Position numbers and translations under genes: made by a program. Under the pieces are notes generated by a model. The model saw nothing but the letters and a program-made list of their open reading frames with translations. It did no database searches and had not been told where the DNA came from. Shown one piece after another: positions 43,853 to 54,889 of a stretch of DNA of 64,000 bases; positions within the stretch are counted from its first letter, which is position 1; the number at the start of each line of letters is the position of its first letter. Source of the DNA: Branchipolynoe longqiensis (taxonomy: Eukaryota > Annelida > Polychaeta > Phyllodocida > Polynoidae); contig CM059200.1 in the NCBI GenBank assembly GCA_030323885.1, positions 1,883,299 through 1,947,298 of the forward strand, written 5' to 3'.

Positions 43853-45412
43853 AATGATAATAACAAGATTTGAAATTTAAATTTACACAATGAAACCTCT
43901 TAAGATATCAGGTTGTGTTGAGATCAACAAAATATGATAAATTCAGATCACGGTAAACGCTATCATGAAACCATTCATTTAGGCATGCTAGTAAACATTC
44001 TAAAATCAGCATTGACTAAAGTAAATGTGGTTCTCCCTCGCAATTGTATGCTGAACATGTGTTAAGTTGTTGGACATTATACATTGCCAACTAAAAAGAG
44101 TAACTACTGCTTAACAAAGAGAATTAACATAGACATTTGGTATTCTGCCTCAGTGATTTAGGTCCAATATTTATGATGTGGGATTGAACTTTGGTGTCGG
44201 CTACAATGTATAGTGTATTGTATCACAACCAGCTGCTAGAGACAATAGCGCATTGAATAGGGCGTAGGCTTCAATGATTGTCAGTTGTATGCAGGATACA
44301 AAATAATAACCCTGCAGACCTCCCCAGAGGGGGAGGGTGCGGGGGGTCACAAGCCGATTGCCATCTTGATTTTACCTCAGAGATTGCAAACCAAGGTGTT
44401 GAGCATCAGAAAACAAATGAAAAGAAAGAATTGAGGAGGAATTAACTTAGCATAATTAATAAGTGATTAATAGAAATCATTTATTGGTTTATTTGTTACT
44501 TAGTTAATTAAGCACTGGAAAATTCAACAATTTCAACAACTATCACATTAATCCAAATCCCCAGCAACAAGTATACATTTTCATGACACACTTAAAATTT
44601 GGCTTGAGTTTCAACCACATGACCTGCAATATGAGGTGCAAGTGTTCAACATAATCGGCCATTGTGTGTGTGGTTGTTTTTACATAGCAACATCTACGGT
44701 CACATCTGGACGGATCGGCCATCTCATTTAGCGCATTGTTGATGGCATTGCTTTGGATTATTGAGGTCTCAGTTGCTAGCAACACGTAAGGTCATATCAA
44801 GATGGGTACAGACTTATTGCACTATAGTGTTGATGTCTCTTGTACCATCTACCACGCAGTTAAGTCTGTGCATCACCTTCTGTATAGGAGATTCATTTTT
44901 TAAACTTGGATTATTTTATTTAGAATTTAAATAAGTAATAATGTTCTTCAGGTAAACTGGCAGTAAATACATGGTAAAATGGTGTGCTACTGTCGCCCAC
45001 GTATAATCAATAAAATCGTGGGCTTGAAATGACTAAATCATGTTCATTTCAGCTCTTTGTGGAATTTTGTATATAGATGATATACACATGCACATTGCAC
45101 CAAGTTGAACCAAACAAATTATTGATGGTCTTCTTCTCAATTGCTATAATATTAAGGATATAATGAAATTAGCAATTTCATAGCCAATCTTTGTTCTCAC
45201 TCTACAACGGAAGCCAATGCCCTCAGATCTGGCTGACGTTGCAGCCTCAGCCCTGATTTTCATCAGCGATGCAGCTCACAGTCCCACAGTGATTTAAGCT
45301 GAGTCTCATTATGCCGCAGATCACTCAGTAAATCACCAGAAAACCACTTCACATGGAACTGGCCGGCAAATGCGACCAGTGGCTTAACAAATTATGCAAA
45401 TTAATTAATGTT
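43853..45412. other. AT-rich stretch, no gene seen
   Basis: SINE I tail fragments on the minus strand lie at about 44680-44712 (ACATAGCAACATCTACGGTC) and 44772-44815. The 80-codon minus ORF at 44543-44785 overlaps them. Nothing else is supported. Confidence 0.45.
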
Positions 45413-46087
45413 CCATTAAAGTTGTGCAGTCGGTTGGTTTTGAGCTTAGGTCAATTTGTGAGATAAATATATTAAATTGATTGATATAATTGATATCACT
45501 TCAGTTTGAAGTAACATCTGTTTTAAATAGTTCAGTTTTGAGATATTTGAATTGGAAACATGCTAAATGAATTTTTGCAAGCATGCCAACATTCTGACAC
45601 CACAGACTTCTGTAGTAATGGGTTCTATTAAATTGACAGTTAGAGCGTCCGTCTCCCGTGTTGGTAGATCGTGGGGTCGTGGGTTCAAACCCTGGTTGAG
45701 TCAACCCAATGATACTTGTTGCTTCCTAGCCTGGTGCTCAGCTTTATTAGGATAGGGAAAGGACTGGTTGGCTCAGTGTCAGGATAATGTGACTGAGTGG
45801 TATATCAAGTCATGCTGCTGGCGGCCTGGTCTTCCAGTGTGGCAGCACTATAAAATCGCCATGAGTGCGCACTGTCACAAGTCGGTGATATGACCCTAGA
45901 TGTTGCTAGGATGTAAAAAATAACAAACAAACAACATCTATTAAATTGAGTCAGTATCAGCAGCTCTGTAGCAACACATGCTTAAACTGTGCATATGTAT
46001 TTAAGTTAGATGTCCAGAATAAAATTTAGATAATTATTTTGGTTTTGAAAGTTTGATGCTTCATCCGCCTATGCAGCTTTTAAAAAC
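45413..46087 (+). mobile_element. MITE family T1, full copy split by a SINE
   Basis: The left half 45413-45640 starts ATTAAAGTTGTGCAGTCGGT; the right half 45943-46087 ends CCGCCTATGCAGCTTTTAAA. The halves join at TCTATTAAATTGA, which is duplicated on either side of the SINE. Confidence 0.85.
45640..45942 (+). mobile_element. SINE family I inserted in MITE T1, with target duplication
   Basis: Head (TTAGAGCGTCCGTCTCCCGT), body and a tail ending GGATGTAAAAAATAACAAAC. The flanking repeat TCTATTAAATTGA (about 45624-45636 and 45947-45959) marks the insertion. Confidence 0.85.
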
Positions 46088-46672
46088 TGGGCAGTAAGAC
46101 ATGGGTAGCAAATGATTTGAGTGCATGCTTCCTGTGGGGCCAGTCATGGGATTATACTGTGGGCCAAGTGAAACCAATGACGTAAAAATTGATATTTGAA
46201 CTAGTTGAAGAGTTCAGGCCGAAAACCACGTAAACGCCAATAACAAAATGGAGATAAACATTGGACTCAAACCTACAAAAAGTTAATTCTTTTATATTCC
46301 TATTTTTTGTTGTTGCTCCATACACATATGACCATTGGAAAAGTGCAATTGGTGAGAATTAAAATTATTTAATCTTTCATTTATATCATTTAAACTACAT
46401 TTTTGGATGGGCATATAGGTGGTTTAGCACCTAAACTCTTCAGTTTTCGCTTCCTAGCCAGGTGCTCGGCATTAATAATAGGATAAGGCAAGAATTGGTT
46501 GGATTAGTGTGAGGATAATGTGAATGAGTGGGATATCAGGTCATGGTGCTGGCGGCCTGGCCTCCCAGTGAGGCTGCAGTAAAAAGTCACCATGAGTGCA
46601 CACTGTCACACGTCGGTACCCGCCCTGATATGACCTTAGATGTTGCTAGGGAATAAAACAACACAAAAAACA
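46088..46672 (+). mobile_element. SINE family I split by a 235 bp MITE
   Basis: A degraded head ends at AAAATTGATATTTG (about 46198). The body resumes at TCGCTTCCTAGCCAGGTGCT (46447) and runs to the tail GACCTTAGATGTTGCTAGGG. Confidence 0.75.
46207..46441. mobile_element. 235 bp MITE nested in a SINE
   Basis: Inverted ends GAAGAGTTCAGG..GAAAACCAC and, on the complement, GAAGAGTTTAGG..CTAAACCAC are flanked by AGTT on both sides (46203-46206, 46442-46445). No coding capacity. Confidence 0.75.
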
Positions 46673-46879
46673 GCATGGTTTATCAGGTTACCTCATTAAA
46701 TGCCATCTGATGTAAAGTTAATGCTGCAGATTCTCAGTCAACCTGACCTACTTCTAAGACACATTGACTACCATTCTTAACACACACTACACAGGAAAAT
46801 GAAGTGTTTCTAATCACATCACATGTGTCATGCCTTAAGTAGTATTTGTCCATTGCGCTTCATACTGAGACCGAACATG

Positions 46880-47180
46880 AGTACCATTTCCGGTGCAGGA
46901 GATCGCTGGTTCGATCGCAACCAGAGTAAAACTGAAGACTTAGAAGATCGATACCATAAGCCAATTTTCCTGGCACTCAGCATTACTAGGATAGGGTATG
47001 GTCTGATTGGCTCAGGGTCATGATACTCTGACTGAGTGAGATATCAGTTCATGGTGCTGAAGCGGTGGCATCCCAATGCAGAAGCACTATAAAGTATCTA
47101 TGGATGCACAATGTCACATGTCAGTAGCCTACACATCTCGAAATAAATCTTCATCTATGACATAAAACCTCACTCTCTCA
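46880..47180 (+). mobile_element. SINE family I, diverged copy
   Basis: T-arm-like TGGTTCGATCGCAACCAGAG, body GGATAGGGTATGGTCTGATT and CTGACTGAGTGAGATATCAG. The tail is weak (CATCTATGACATAAAACC). Confidence 0.7.
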
Positions 47181-47581
47181 CTCATAGTTCATCTTGCCCT
47201 GATAGGCACATTTTGTTGGATCTAAAATAAATAACCAAACGGGTTAAATGAATATGTGCACTGCGATTAGTAATGGTAGTGCAAACCCCATGGGCAGCAA
47301 TGGCAACAAACAATCAAGTCCCATGAACAACTAATAAATAACACGTTGCTGCGAACACATTCAGCCCAATGGCCTTGACACTTGACCCCTGACTTGTGAA
47401 GGGCACTGATCCTTAATATAATCAGATACTGACTTTACCAAGAAGAAAACGACCCTGTAAAAATCTACTTGCATAATGACACGTCACAGACTGAGTACAC
47501 AATATGTGTCATCCCTCCCACCCCTATCCCTATCTCCCCCCTCCCCCATTCCCTGCTGGAAAGGGGGGGTGGGAAGTAGCG

Positions 47582-47588
47582 TATATAA
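47582..47588 (+). promoter_or_regulatory. TATA box of the secreted-protein gene
   Basis: TATATAA lies 47 bases before the ATG at 47635. With the usual spacing, transcription would start near 47612 (CTCCACAGTC), giving a 5' UTR of about 23 bases. A CCCCTCCCCC / GGGGGGTGGG stretch lies just upstream. Confidence 0.65.
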
Positions 47589-47634
47589 TTGAGGAATCCT
47601 ACAGTCCACTCTCCACAGTCTATCACTGACGACC

Positions 47635-47689
47635 ATGGGGTTATTCACAGCTGTTATCGTTGTCACCTGCCTGCTGCTAGTCGCCAATG
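47635..47689 (+). CDS. Secreted small protein, exon 1 (signal peptide)
   Basis: The first coding exon of the only host gene I can support. The start ATG has a strong context (GACCATGGG) and encodes MGLFTAVIVVTCLLLVAN, a typical signal peptide with a hydrophobic core (residues 3-16). The exon ends one base into the next codon at a consensus donor, G|GTAAGTAGG, giving a phase-1 intron. Joining to 55702 completes an Ala codon and gives a likely signal-peptidase site VANA|SPYG. The phase-1 intron right after the signal peptide is common in secreted proteins. The product would be exported; its family is unrecognised. Confidence is high for a signal-peptide exon and lower for the whole chain. Confidence 0.75.
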
Positions 47690-47709
47690 GTAAGTAGGTC
47701 ATTCTCCTA

Positions 47710-48050
47710 AACTGGACACCATCTATTTGGCTTCCAAGTTACCATGGTGATAATTAAGTCTTTCTCTTATTTATAGCAAGTCAAATAATAAGTCTTGCAT
47801 GTGCATGTTAAAAATGTTAAGGATATTACATTATATTTAATCTTCGCCATGAATATGGCGATAACTGCCGACATGGTGTAGAACTGGACACCATCTATTT
47901 GGTTACCACGGTGATAATTAAGTCTTTCTCTTGTTTGTAGCAAGTCAACTAATTAGTCTTGCATGTGCATGTTAAGAATGTTAGCGATACTACATTATAT
48001 TTATTCTTCACCATGAATATGGTGATAGCTGCCAACATGGATTAGAACCT
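47710..48050. repeat. 172 bp tandem duplication in intron 1, each copy with a splice acceptor
   Basis: Copies at 47710-47881 and 47882-48050 share AACTGGACACCATCTATTTG, AAGTCTTTCTCTT.TTT.TAG and GCATGTGCATGTTAA. Each holds a good polypyrimidine tract and acceptor (exon starts 47777 and 47941). In phase 1 they would read ASQIISLACAC and ASQLISLACAC before a stop. Confidence 0.85.
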
Positions 48051-48237
48051 CCAAGACACTCACTATATATAATCTATATCCTACTAAACATATAAAAAAT
48101 AAGCGTGTATGATTTTGTGTGAAAGGTAACACTAAATCAATTTAATTGAAGCTGCCACTGCCGAAGCCTATTGTGTCCAGCATTTGGACGTGGATGACAA
48201 AATGAATACTGCAGTTTTTTACTCATATAACTCCAAA

Positions 48238-48420
48238 TTTAGGTATCCATAATGATCTGTAGTTCAATGGTTTTGAGCTCTATCACTTTTATATAATATA
48301 TACAGTTGATATATAATAAAACCTTAAATTTGGTGATATTTGAAGTAAATACTAATTTTAGAGTGCACCCCAAAATGTTTTCATTGCATATTTTGTGTCA
48401 TGAAGCTGCTTATGTTTTAT
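48238..48420 (+). repeat. MITE family T1, left part (diverged)
   Basis: GTAGTTCAATGGTTTTGAGC, AACCTTAAATTTGGTGATAT and TTTGAAGTAAATACTAATTT align with the left half of the 19628 copy. Confidence 0.5.
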
Positions 48421-48534
48421 TAATTACTTTCTGGATTATGTGTATAGGTGGTAATTTAGTTTGTTATCTACCTTAACTCCAAGGTATATATAGTTTTGTA
48501 AAGTGAATCTGGTTTTATTTAACACATTGATTTT

Positions 48535-48745
48535 TATCATTTCCTATTGGACATCATTTGCTATTGGACGCTCATTTGCTATTGGACGTCAAACGTATGG
48601 TCATTCTGACATATTTCTTTGGAGGAAACATGTTGACCACTGTTTGGAATGTAAAATAGACCAAACTGCAAATGTTCGATCAAAGAACCCACAGCTTCAC
48701 TGGTCGACACTCTACCGACAGAGCTACGTCCTGCTCCCCACCATA
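48535..48745 (-). mobile_element. SINE family III
   Basis: GCTATTGGACGTCAAACGTA, GGTCATTCTGACATATTTCT and TGGAGGAAAC are the complement of family III. The head end is GACACTCTACCGACAGAGCT then ACGTCCTGCTCCCC. GCTATTGGAC is repeated twice at the left. Confidence 0.75.
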
Positions 48746-49245
48746 GTATTATGCCCTTTTAAGTAGTTTCCAGTAATATCCAGACTATGAGAAAGTTGCT
48801 GTTGGTAAACGTTTTGGGTCTCCAATATCCAACTAACAGCTAAGATTACCAAATTGACACTATTGCTGTTCATCGATGAAAACAAGCAGCGATGCGACTT
48901 ACTCATTATGGACAGGGTAAATAAACCATCACACACACAAATTACAGGCACTTTGGCAGTTTAGGTCGGCAAGATGCAAGCCTCCACTTAGCCTATTTTC
49001 CATTGCCTCAACCACAGTACATATTTTGGTTGGGACTATCTTGCTGGTAAAAAAGAGTCTTTGTGATGTAGTTGATTAATTTTGTGTATAATTTACATAG
49101 CTATTCCATAAATCTGCGTTTAAAACTATCACTTCCCTCTTTCCATTGATACAATTGCTTACAGGCAGTAGTCAAGTGGTTCCAATTAATATGTTGCGGC
49201 TTCAGTCAATCTTACTCTTGAGTAACCACAGATGAGAATATACCA
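48746..49245. other. No exon supported (intron 1)
   Basis: AT-rich. TGGACAGGGTAAATAAACCA then TCACACACAC at 48911-48940 recurs at 58503-58532, a small unidentified repeat. Confidence 0.4.
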
Positions 49246-49592
49246 GATGGGATGTCCGAATCAGTTGAGCGTCCATCTCCTGTTTTGGGATATCGGTGGA
49301 TCCGAACCATGGGTTTGTGGGTTTGAACCCGGGTCGAGTCAAACCAATGATTTGAAAATTGATACTTGTTGCTTCCTAGCCAGGCACTCTGAATTAATAG
49401 GATAGGGCTGGGACTGTTTGGCTCAGCATCAGGATAATAAGACTGAGTGCGATATCAAGTCATGGTGCTGGCATCCTGGTCTCCCAATGGGGTAGCACTA
49501 TTAGGTCGCCATGAGTGCGAAATTTGACGAGTCGGTACCCATCCTGATATGACCTTAGATTCTGCAAGGATGTAAAACAACACACAAACAAC
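49246..49592 (+). mobile_element. SINE family I, full length (intron 1)
   Basis: Head (GGGATGTCCGAATCAGTTGA), with a duplicated segment in the anticodon region, T-arm GGGTTTGAACCCGGGTCGAG, body and tail (GACCTTAGATTCTGCAAGGA). Confidence 0.85.
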
Positions 49593-50500
49593 AAACAGAT
49601 GAAGATATTGGCAGCCATTTTGCCACATTCTTCGACAAAAGATTACTTTATTGGGTAGTGATTTGTCAGAAATGGCTATCACTTCCTTGGGCTGGGGATG
49701 TTTTCATTTTGTTCACTTTGGTGTGGGAGGAAGTTGATTTTGTGAACCCCATGTGACAGATCCTTTGAAAGTGTTGAGCTCTCATTGGTTGCCGTCAGGT
49801 GCCAAATGCACCTTGGGCGAGATTTAAAACGGTTGCGCTTGGTATGAGATGTCCAAGTTACTTGTGGGTTGTGGTGATAAGGCTTTCTTCAACCTTGGGT
49901 ATTATGATATCCATTTTATTCTTATTGCCTGGGGTTTGATTTCCCCCAGTCTCGGCATCATTAAGGAATCTGCCAGATGCCCCTATATGGGCATCTTGCA
50001 CATTCTCTGAACATAGATCTTGATGTGCTCATCAGATTTTCTTTAAAGTCCTTGTTATGGGTGAATTTTCGCTGACGATGTCTTGGAGGACTTTTTCTTT
50101 ACACCAATCTGGTGATCTCCAGATTTGTTTGGCTATGGCCTTGATGCGAGGAGAGGAAGAGACCCTCCCCCGCCCCGCGCTGTCGCACTGCCTTCTCACC
50201 TCGCCCGACGCCGCCGCGCGCCGCCACCTCCCCCCGGCCCCTTGTCGCGCAGCATTCGCGCCTCACCCGACGCCCGCTGCTTGCCACCTCTCGCCCTCCC
50301 CCGGGCCGGCAGCATTCACACCTCACCTGCTGTTGCCCGTCCCGCTTCCCTTATAAGGTCGCCCGCCGGCCTCCCTCAGGCACTCGCCCTCCTGCCGCCT
50401 TCCAGCTCTCTTCCCGTCTTCCAGCTCTCTTCCCGTTTTCCTTCCCGTTTTCCTTTGGGATCATCTCCACCTCGGACCGCTCTACACCTCAGGCCTCGCT

Positions 50501-51651
50501 ATGCCAGGACGGGCAAAAGGACGCAAGGGCTCCCGGGCGGCCGCCTCAGGCACCCCGGGGCCGTCTTCAACCCCGCGGCGGGACCAGTCCCTCGCCTCGG
50601 CCCCGGCGTCTCCCTCGGTGCCCTCGGACCTCACCTCGGGCGCCGGAACCTCGGCGATCCTGGAGGCCCTCCAACGTCTCCAGATTGAGCAGCGCCAGAC
50701 TGCCGCCGACATCCAATGCGGATCGACGCCCTGGAGGCCGGGGGGGCTCGGCCCGCGCCCGAGGCGCCCTCTCCTGCACCAAGAGGGGCCCGGCCCCCGA
50801 CACCCCCTCAGGCGACCCTGCCGGGGGCAGCACACCCCACATACGAGCGCTACCACCACCTCGCCAGCCGAGCCGCCCCAGCCCCCCGGGAAGCCTACTA
50901 CGACCGGCCCAGCCAGCACACCCCAGCCTCCGCAGCCGACGCCGTACGAGAGATACTGGCCTCCGCCGAGGCGCGGCACTCCGGGAGGCGCCAAGGTATC
51001 CCGAGGGACTACATCTTCCCCTCAGACCTCGTCGAGAGGGGACCCGAGAGGAAGCCGGTGAAGAGGGGCGAGGCAACGAAGGACGAGTACAGCCTCGCCC
51101 TTCTCACCCTCATCGACCACCCCAACTTCCCAGCCCACTCCGTCCAGGGCCTACATCACCATCACCTCACCATGCTGAGAGACAACCTCCTCTACCCCTG
51201 GCCAACCGTCCGCCGCTATTCCGAGACGGTATTCTCATGGATAGCGGATGGGAGGCTCCCCCAGGGGTGGCACGACCCGGTCGCCCTCGACCTCCTGAGG
51301 CAGCAGACCCTCACCCTCCCCGCCCCTCAGGCCGCTCCCGCATCGGCGGTCTCCCGAGGTGACGACCCTCCCCGAGGCGCACACTTGCCCCGAGCCCAAG
51401 TCGACGCCCGCACCGCCTACGACAGGCAGAACCACGGGGCCCCCTGCCCGGCCTGGAACCGCGACCCTGCCTCGTGCGATCGGGCCCCCGTCGGGGAGGC
51501 CCACGGCGAGGCGGGGGACAGGCGCCGTCACGTCTGTGCCTACTGCGCCAACGTGAGGCGCATCCTGAATATGCACAGCGAGGCCGGCTGCATAACGAAG
51601 CAAGCCCGTGACCGCCACCCCCCCCCACCCCCCACCTCGGCGGATTTTTGA
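50501..51651 (+). pseudogene. Gag-like protein with DIRS-type zinc finger (frameshifted)
   Basis: From the ATG at 50501 the frame encodes a basic, Ser/Pro-rich start and a predicted helix ending QRLQIEQRQTAADIQ. A one-base frame change near 50712 then continues as RIDALEAGG in the ORF that runs to 51651. The middle has PWPTVRRYSETVFSWIADG and LPQGWHD, the pattern I associate with DIRS-type gag-like ORFs. The C-terminal part reads APCPAWNRDPASC, then HVCAYCANVRRILNMHSEAG and a final Cys, a Cys/His array parallel to that at 36953 in the full element. Total about 383 codons. Presumed role is nucleic-acid binding and particle assembly. Codon use is extremely GC-rich, unlike the host exons. Confidence 0.6.
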
Positions 51652-52229
51652 TCCGCCGGCCTCCCCCCGGCCGGCCCAGGGGGCCCTTCCCGGCACCTCA
51701 CCCTCACCACTGCCGACAGCCCCGCGACTTCCACCGATGACCTCCCAGGGACCACCGATCGCAGCGCCGCCCAGTCAGAGCCGGGGATCATCACCTCGGG
51801 CCTCACGCCTGAAACCACAGCCCAGCCCAGCCTCACGAGGAACCCTCTGCCGATATCACAGCCGCTGCCCCTCACGACACCGCCTTCACCAACCCGCCCG
51901 ACCCGACCCCGACCGCCACCCCACCCAGCCCTGAGGACTTTGCTGCCCCCCTGCTCGACCCTCCTCGGACCTCCTCACCGGATCTCGCCAAGGAGCGTGC
52001 CTCCTCTTTTTTTTTGGCCGCCCACTCCCTGTCGACGCAGGCCCCGGACACTCGCCGCCCACTGAGGGAACCTGACCCCTGAAGCGGTATGGCGCAAGGC
52101 ACCTGGACCTCCAACGCGGTTCACCCATACGTGCCCCGCCTCGCCCCCTCGGGCGCGCCGCGAGCCCTCTCCGCCGTTTTGGTGGAGGGCTCCTCGGCAC
52201 CCCCTCAATCATCTACTGACATTTGACTC

Positions 52230-52420
52230 TAACTGAACTTTTATTCATCATGTACATTTCCTCGCTGCTCCTCATGAGCCCTCCTGCTGTATTGCTCCTC
52301 ATGAGCCTCTTTACTTTTCTTCGATTTATTGCTATTTTTACATTACATTGTTGCTCCTTATGAGCTTATTTACTGCTGCTCTTCATGAGCCTCTCTTTCA
52401 TTCCTCTGTATACTCTGTCT
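52230..52420. repeat. CTCATGAGCC repeats in the element's 3' region
   Basis: (C)TCCT(C/T)ATGAGC(C/T) occurs about four times at irregular spacing (52266-52391), each with the TCATGA palindrome. The role is unknown. Confidence 0.6.
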
Positions 52421-52611
52421 GTCTGAGGCGTAAATAAACGCCTTTATTTCCACCCCCGCCTTGCTGCGCATTACGACCGATGGTGTAGGGGTTTGAGGTC
52501 TTGTCAATCTTCCTCATCACATCTATTTTGTTATGAGATTTTGTCATAATGTAGCAGAAATATTGTGAAATATCATGAAATATAGTACCCCAGAAATAAT
52601 GCTATTATTGG

Positions 52612-52925
52612 TTTATTGGGGATTTACATCCTGGCAACATCTATGGTCATAGAAGGATGGGTAACGACTAATGGTGACTTCATAGTGCTGCTCCACTGTG
52701 AGACCAGGGCACTGGCACAATGACCCAATTTCTCACTGTCACATTATCCTGATACTTAGCTAACCAGTCATGCCTTATCCTAGTAATGCTTAAGGGCAGG
52801 CTAGGTACCGGCAAGTAACAATTTTGTAAGTCATTGGTTTGACTTGGCCAGCTTTCAAACTCATGACCTTCTGCACAGGAAGCCTGCACTGTATCGATTT
52901 GACCACTGCATCTGGCCAGCATTCC
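52612..52925 (-). mobile_element. SINE family I, full length (intron 1)
   Basis: The tail complement (ACATCCTGGCAACATCTATG), body and a head ending GATTTGACCACTGCATCTGG. Confidence 0.85.
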
Positions 52926-52989
52926 AATGGATCTCATGATAGAGGCAGTGGAGTTTGTTGTTGTTTTTGTATCGTTAAATTCAGTGATT

Positions 52990-53640
52990 GAGCAGGTACT
53001 AACCTAGCAACCCTAACCAGCAAGCTAGGTGGTGTCAAATGTAACTTGTTAAGAGACTGCTGACACTACTGCAGTCCAAACCCAACAACCAGCCACGTGG
53101 ACGATCTTAGGTGCTCAAATCCTTTGGCCACCCAGGCAATTTGTGATATTGTTTCATTGAATTGGTTCAGATGAACCACTGTTACATTACTCCTACCATG
53201 TCACTGACTTGAATGTGCAAAGAGCGGGATGTATCTCAGGCAGTTGAGTGTCCACCTGTGAAGGTGTTGGTCATCCTATTGATCCTGCTCAGTGGACCCA
53301 TTTGCAGTTTGGGCTATTCTTCCATTCCAATCAGTGGTCCACATCTGGTTCATCAAAGATTATGGTATGTGCTGTCCTGTCTGTGGGAAAGTGCATATAA
53401 AAGAGTAGTCTATGTGGCAGCAGCAGGTTTCCTCTGAAGAAATATGAGAGAATGACCATATGTTTGACATCCAACAGTCAATGTTATGAAAATCAATGTG
53501 CTCTAGAGGCATCGTTATATAAAACAAGCTTTACTTTTTGAATATGCATCTTCTCTAATTGCAGCAAAGTTTTCCAGGTTAAAAGATAATCATTGTGAGC
53601 CTCAGTTTGAGGATAGGAAAGATATGGAATGACACAATAA
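52990..53640 (+). repeat. Diverged duplicate of the exon 2 upstream region, with a candidate alternative exon
   Basis: 52990-53219 matches 55445-55690 (CTAGCAACCCTAACCAGCAA against CTAGCAATCCTGAGCATCTG; both have TTTGTGATATTGTTTCATTG and CAGATGAACCACTG.TACAT). A SINE III interrupts it. Beyond the SINE the similarity reaches an acceptor, TTCTCTAATTGCAG, with exon start 53565. In phase 1 this reads AKFSRLKDNHCEPQFEDRKD then ME and a stop at 53630. The exon itself no longer resembles exon 2. Confidence 0.65.
53220..53538 (+). mobile_element. SINE family III, full length with target duplication
   Basis: tRNA-like head (AGAGCGGGATGTATCTCAGG), body (GGTCCACATCTGGTTCATCA, GTGGGAAAGTGCATATAAAA) and tail (GTGCTCTAGAGGCATCGTTA). 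It is flanked by TTGAATGTGCA (53209-53219) and TTGAATATGCA (53538-53548). Confidence 0.85.
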
Positions 53641-54439
53641 GGAATCCATGGACTGGAAGTTTGATTTAGGGCATCAGATGATACCTAGATTACACAACTG
53701 TTGGCAGTGTCCATATGGTGCGGGTATAGTGATGAAAGCAGGTTCACAATACTTATACAATAATTGTGAAAGTATAATCATTATTTTAGTTATATTAATT
53801 ATCTCAAAGCATTGTGATAGTTCCGGTTTAGTAGAAAGTATTCATACAGGGTGGTGTTAGTCACTTCTAGGTGATCATATTATTTTGGGTTATGAGTTCC
53901 TATCATGGGGCAAAGCTGACTGGTAGGCAGGAACTGGGGCAAGTAAAGGCCGGGAGTGAGTGTCCCAGGCCCCCACATGCACACTGGCAGTCCATCACAT
54001 ATATATACATATGTAATGTTTTATGTGAGTATATATAATTAAAGTTGTGTTGTTACATTCATTGACTAGGTAAGACAAATGGTAATCACAAACAATTGGT
54101 CTTCCTCCTTCCACTGCTCATCATTCTAGTTTGTATATTAATGCCGAGCACCAGGCGAGACAATGTCAAGTATAAATTGTTGAGTCATTAGATTTATATT
54201 TTAAATGTATCAAATGTGTGGACTGTAACTTGGTATATAAACACAAATTCATTTTACTCTCAAGCTAAAGCTAGACTTCTTTCTACATTAAATCCACTGA
54301 TTAAGCAGGCAACATTTAAATTGAAAAATCACATACACCATACCCAAAATAGCCTCACAGTTTTTGCAGCGACTCATCATCTTAGCCCATAATATGGAAC
54401 TTATTATGGCTAACCTACTGACACACTAACCTCCTGTAA
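53641..54439. other. No exon supported (intron 1)
   Basis: AT-rich. A SINE Ib fragment on the minus strand lies at about 54085-54215 (TTGGTCTTCCTCCTTCCACT; GCCGAGCACCAGGCGAGACA). The 70-codon ORF at 53648-53860 has no recognised feature. Confidence 0.4.
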
Positions 54440-54880
54440 AGTCGACAGCTGGCAGCTGTGGTTGTGTAGGTAGGCTAAATGTGAAATCACTACAGGCAAG
54501 AGAAAGGTATAGTAGAAAGTGGACAGAAGAAGAGCTTGCACCCTCAGGTTTATTACTATACAGTCTCATGAAACCAAGATGGTGGTCAAACCTGATCAGC
54601 TCCTCCAATCAGCCCTAGGCATTCTTCAACCAACCTATGAACATCCAACCTGCCTGTATCCAAGCCTTGGTTGTTTATGGCTACAGTGCCCTGTTGTGTC
54701 TGGGTGTGCAGTGATCGTAAATAACAATTGGGGGGAGGGGTATGTGAGCAGAGCTCCCAAGGCTCTGCCACAATAAAAGTAGTGCCCCTCTCACACTATA
54801 ACTATACAATATTTATATCAACTCAGTAAAGGATCACCAGGACCACATAATACCTTAATGCCTCTGGCTCTATACCATTT
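54440..54880 (+). mobile_element. Dispersed ~450 bp repeat, possible solo LTR (copy 3)
   Basis: CAGCTGGCAGCTGTGGTTGT, CCAAGATGGTGGTCAAACCT, GCTACAGTGCCCTGTTGTGT and AGGATCACCAGGACCACATA match copies 1 and 2. Confidence 0.6.
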
Positions 54881-54889
54881 AGCTTTTTA

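Larger units (their letters stand above)
50149..52468 (+). mobile_element. GC-rich, gag-only retroelement in intron 1
   Basis: About 2.3 kb of strongly GC-rich DNA with sharp edges in an AT-rich intron. A near-identical 10-mer flanks it: CCTTGATGCG at 50139-50148 and CCTTGCTGCG at 52459-52468, a possible target duplication with one mismatch. It has its own promoter-like region with a CTTATAAGG box at 50350, a gag-like ORF, a 3' region with repeated TCCTCATGAGCC and an end with AATAAA (52433) inside the dyad GGCGTAAATAAACGCC. No RT, RNase H or recombinase is seen, so it depends on another element or is a remnant. No long terminal repeats were found. Confidence 0.65.

Noticed and set aside
49690..50138. 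Possible coding pseudogene on the minus strand flanking the GC-rich element
   Set aside because: Translation gives short stretches in shifting frames and no motif I can name.
50567..51076. Arg/Gly-rich minus-strand ORFs over the GC-rich element
   Set aside because: Shadow frames of the gag-like ORF, expected in very GC-rich DNA.
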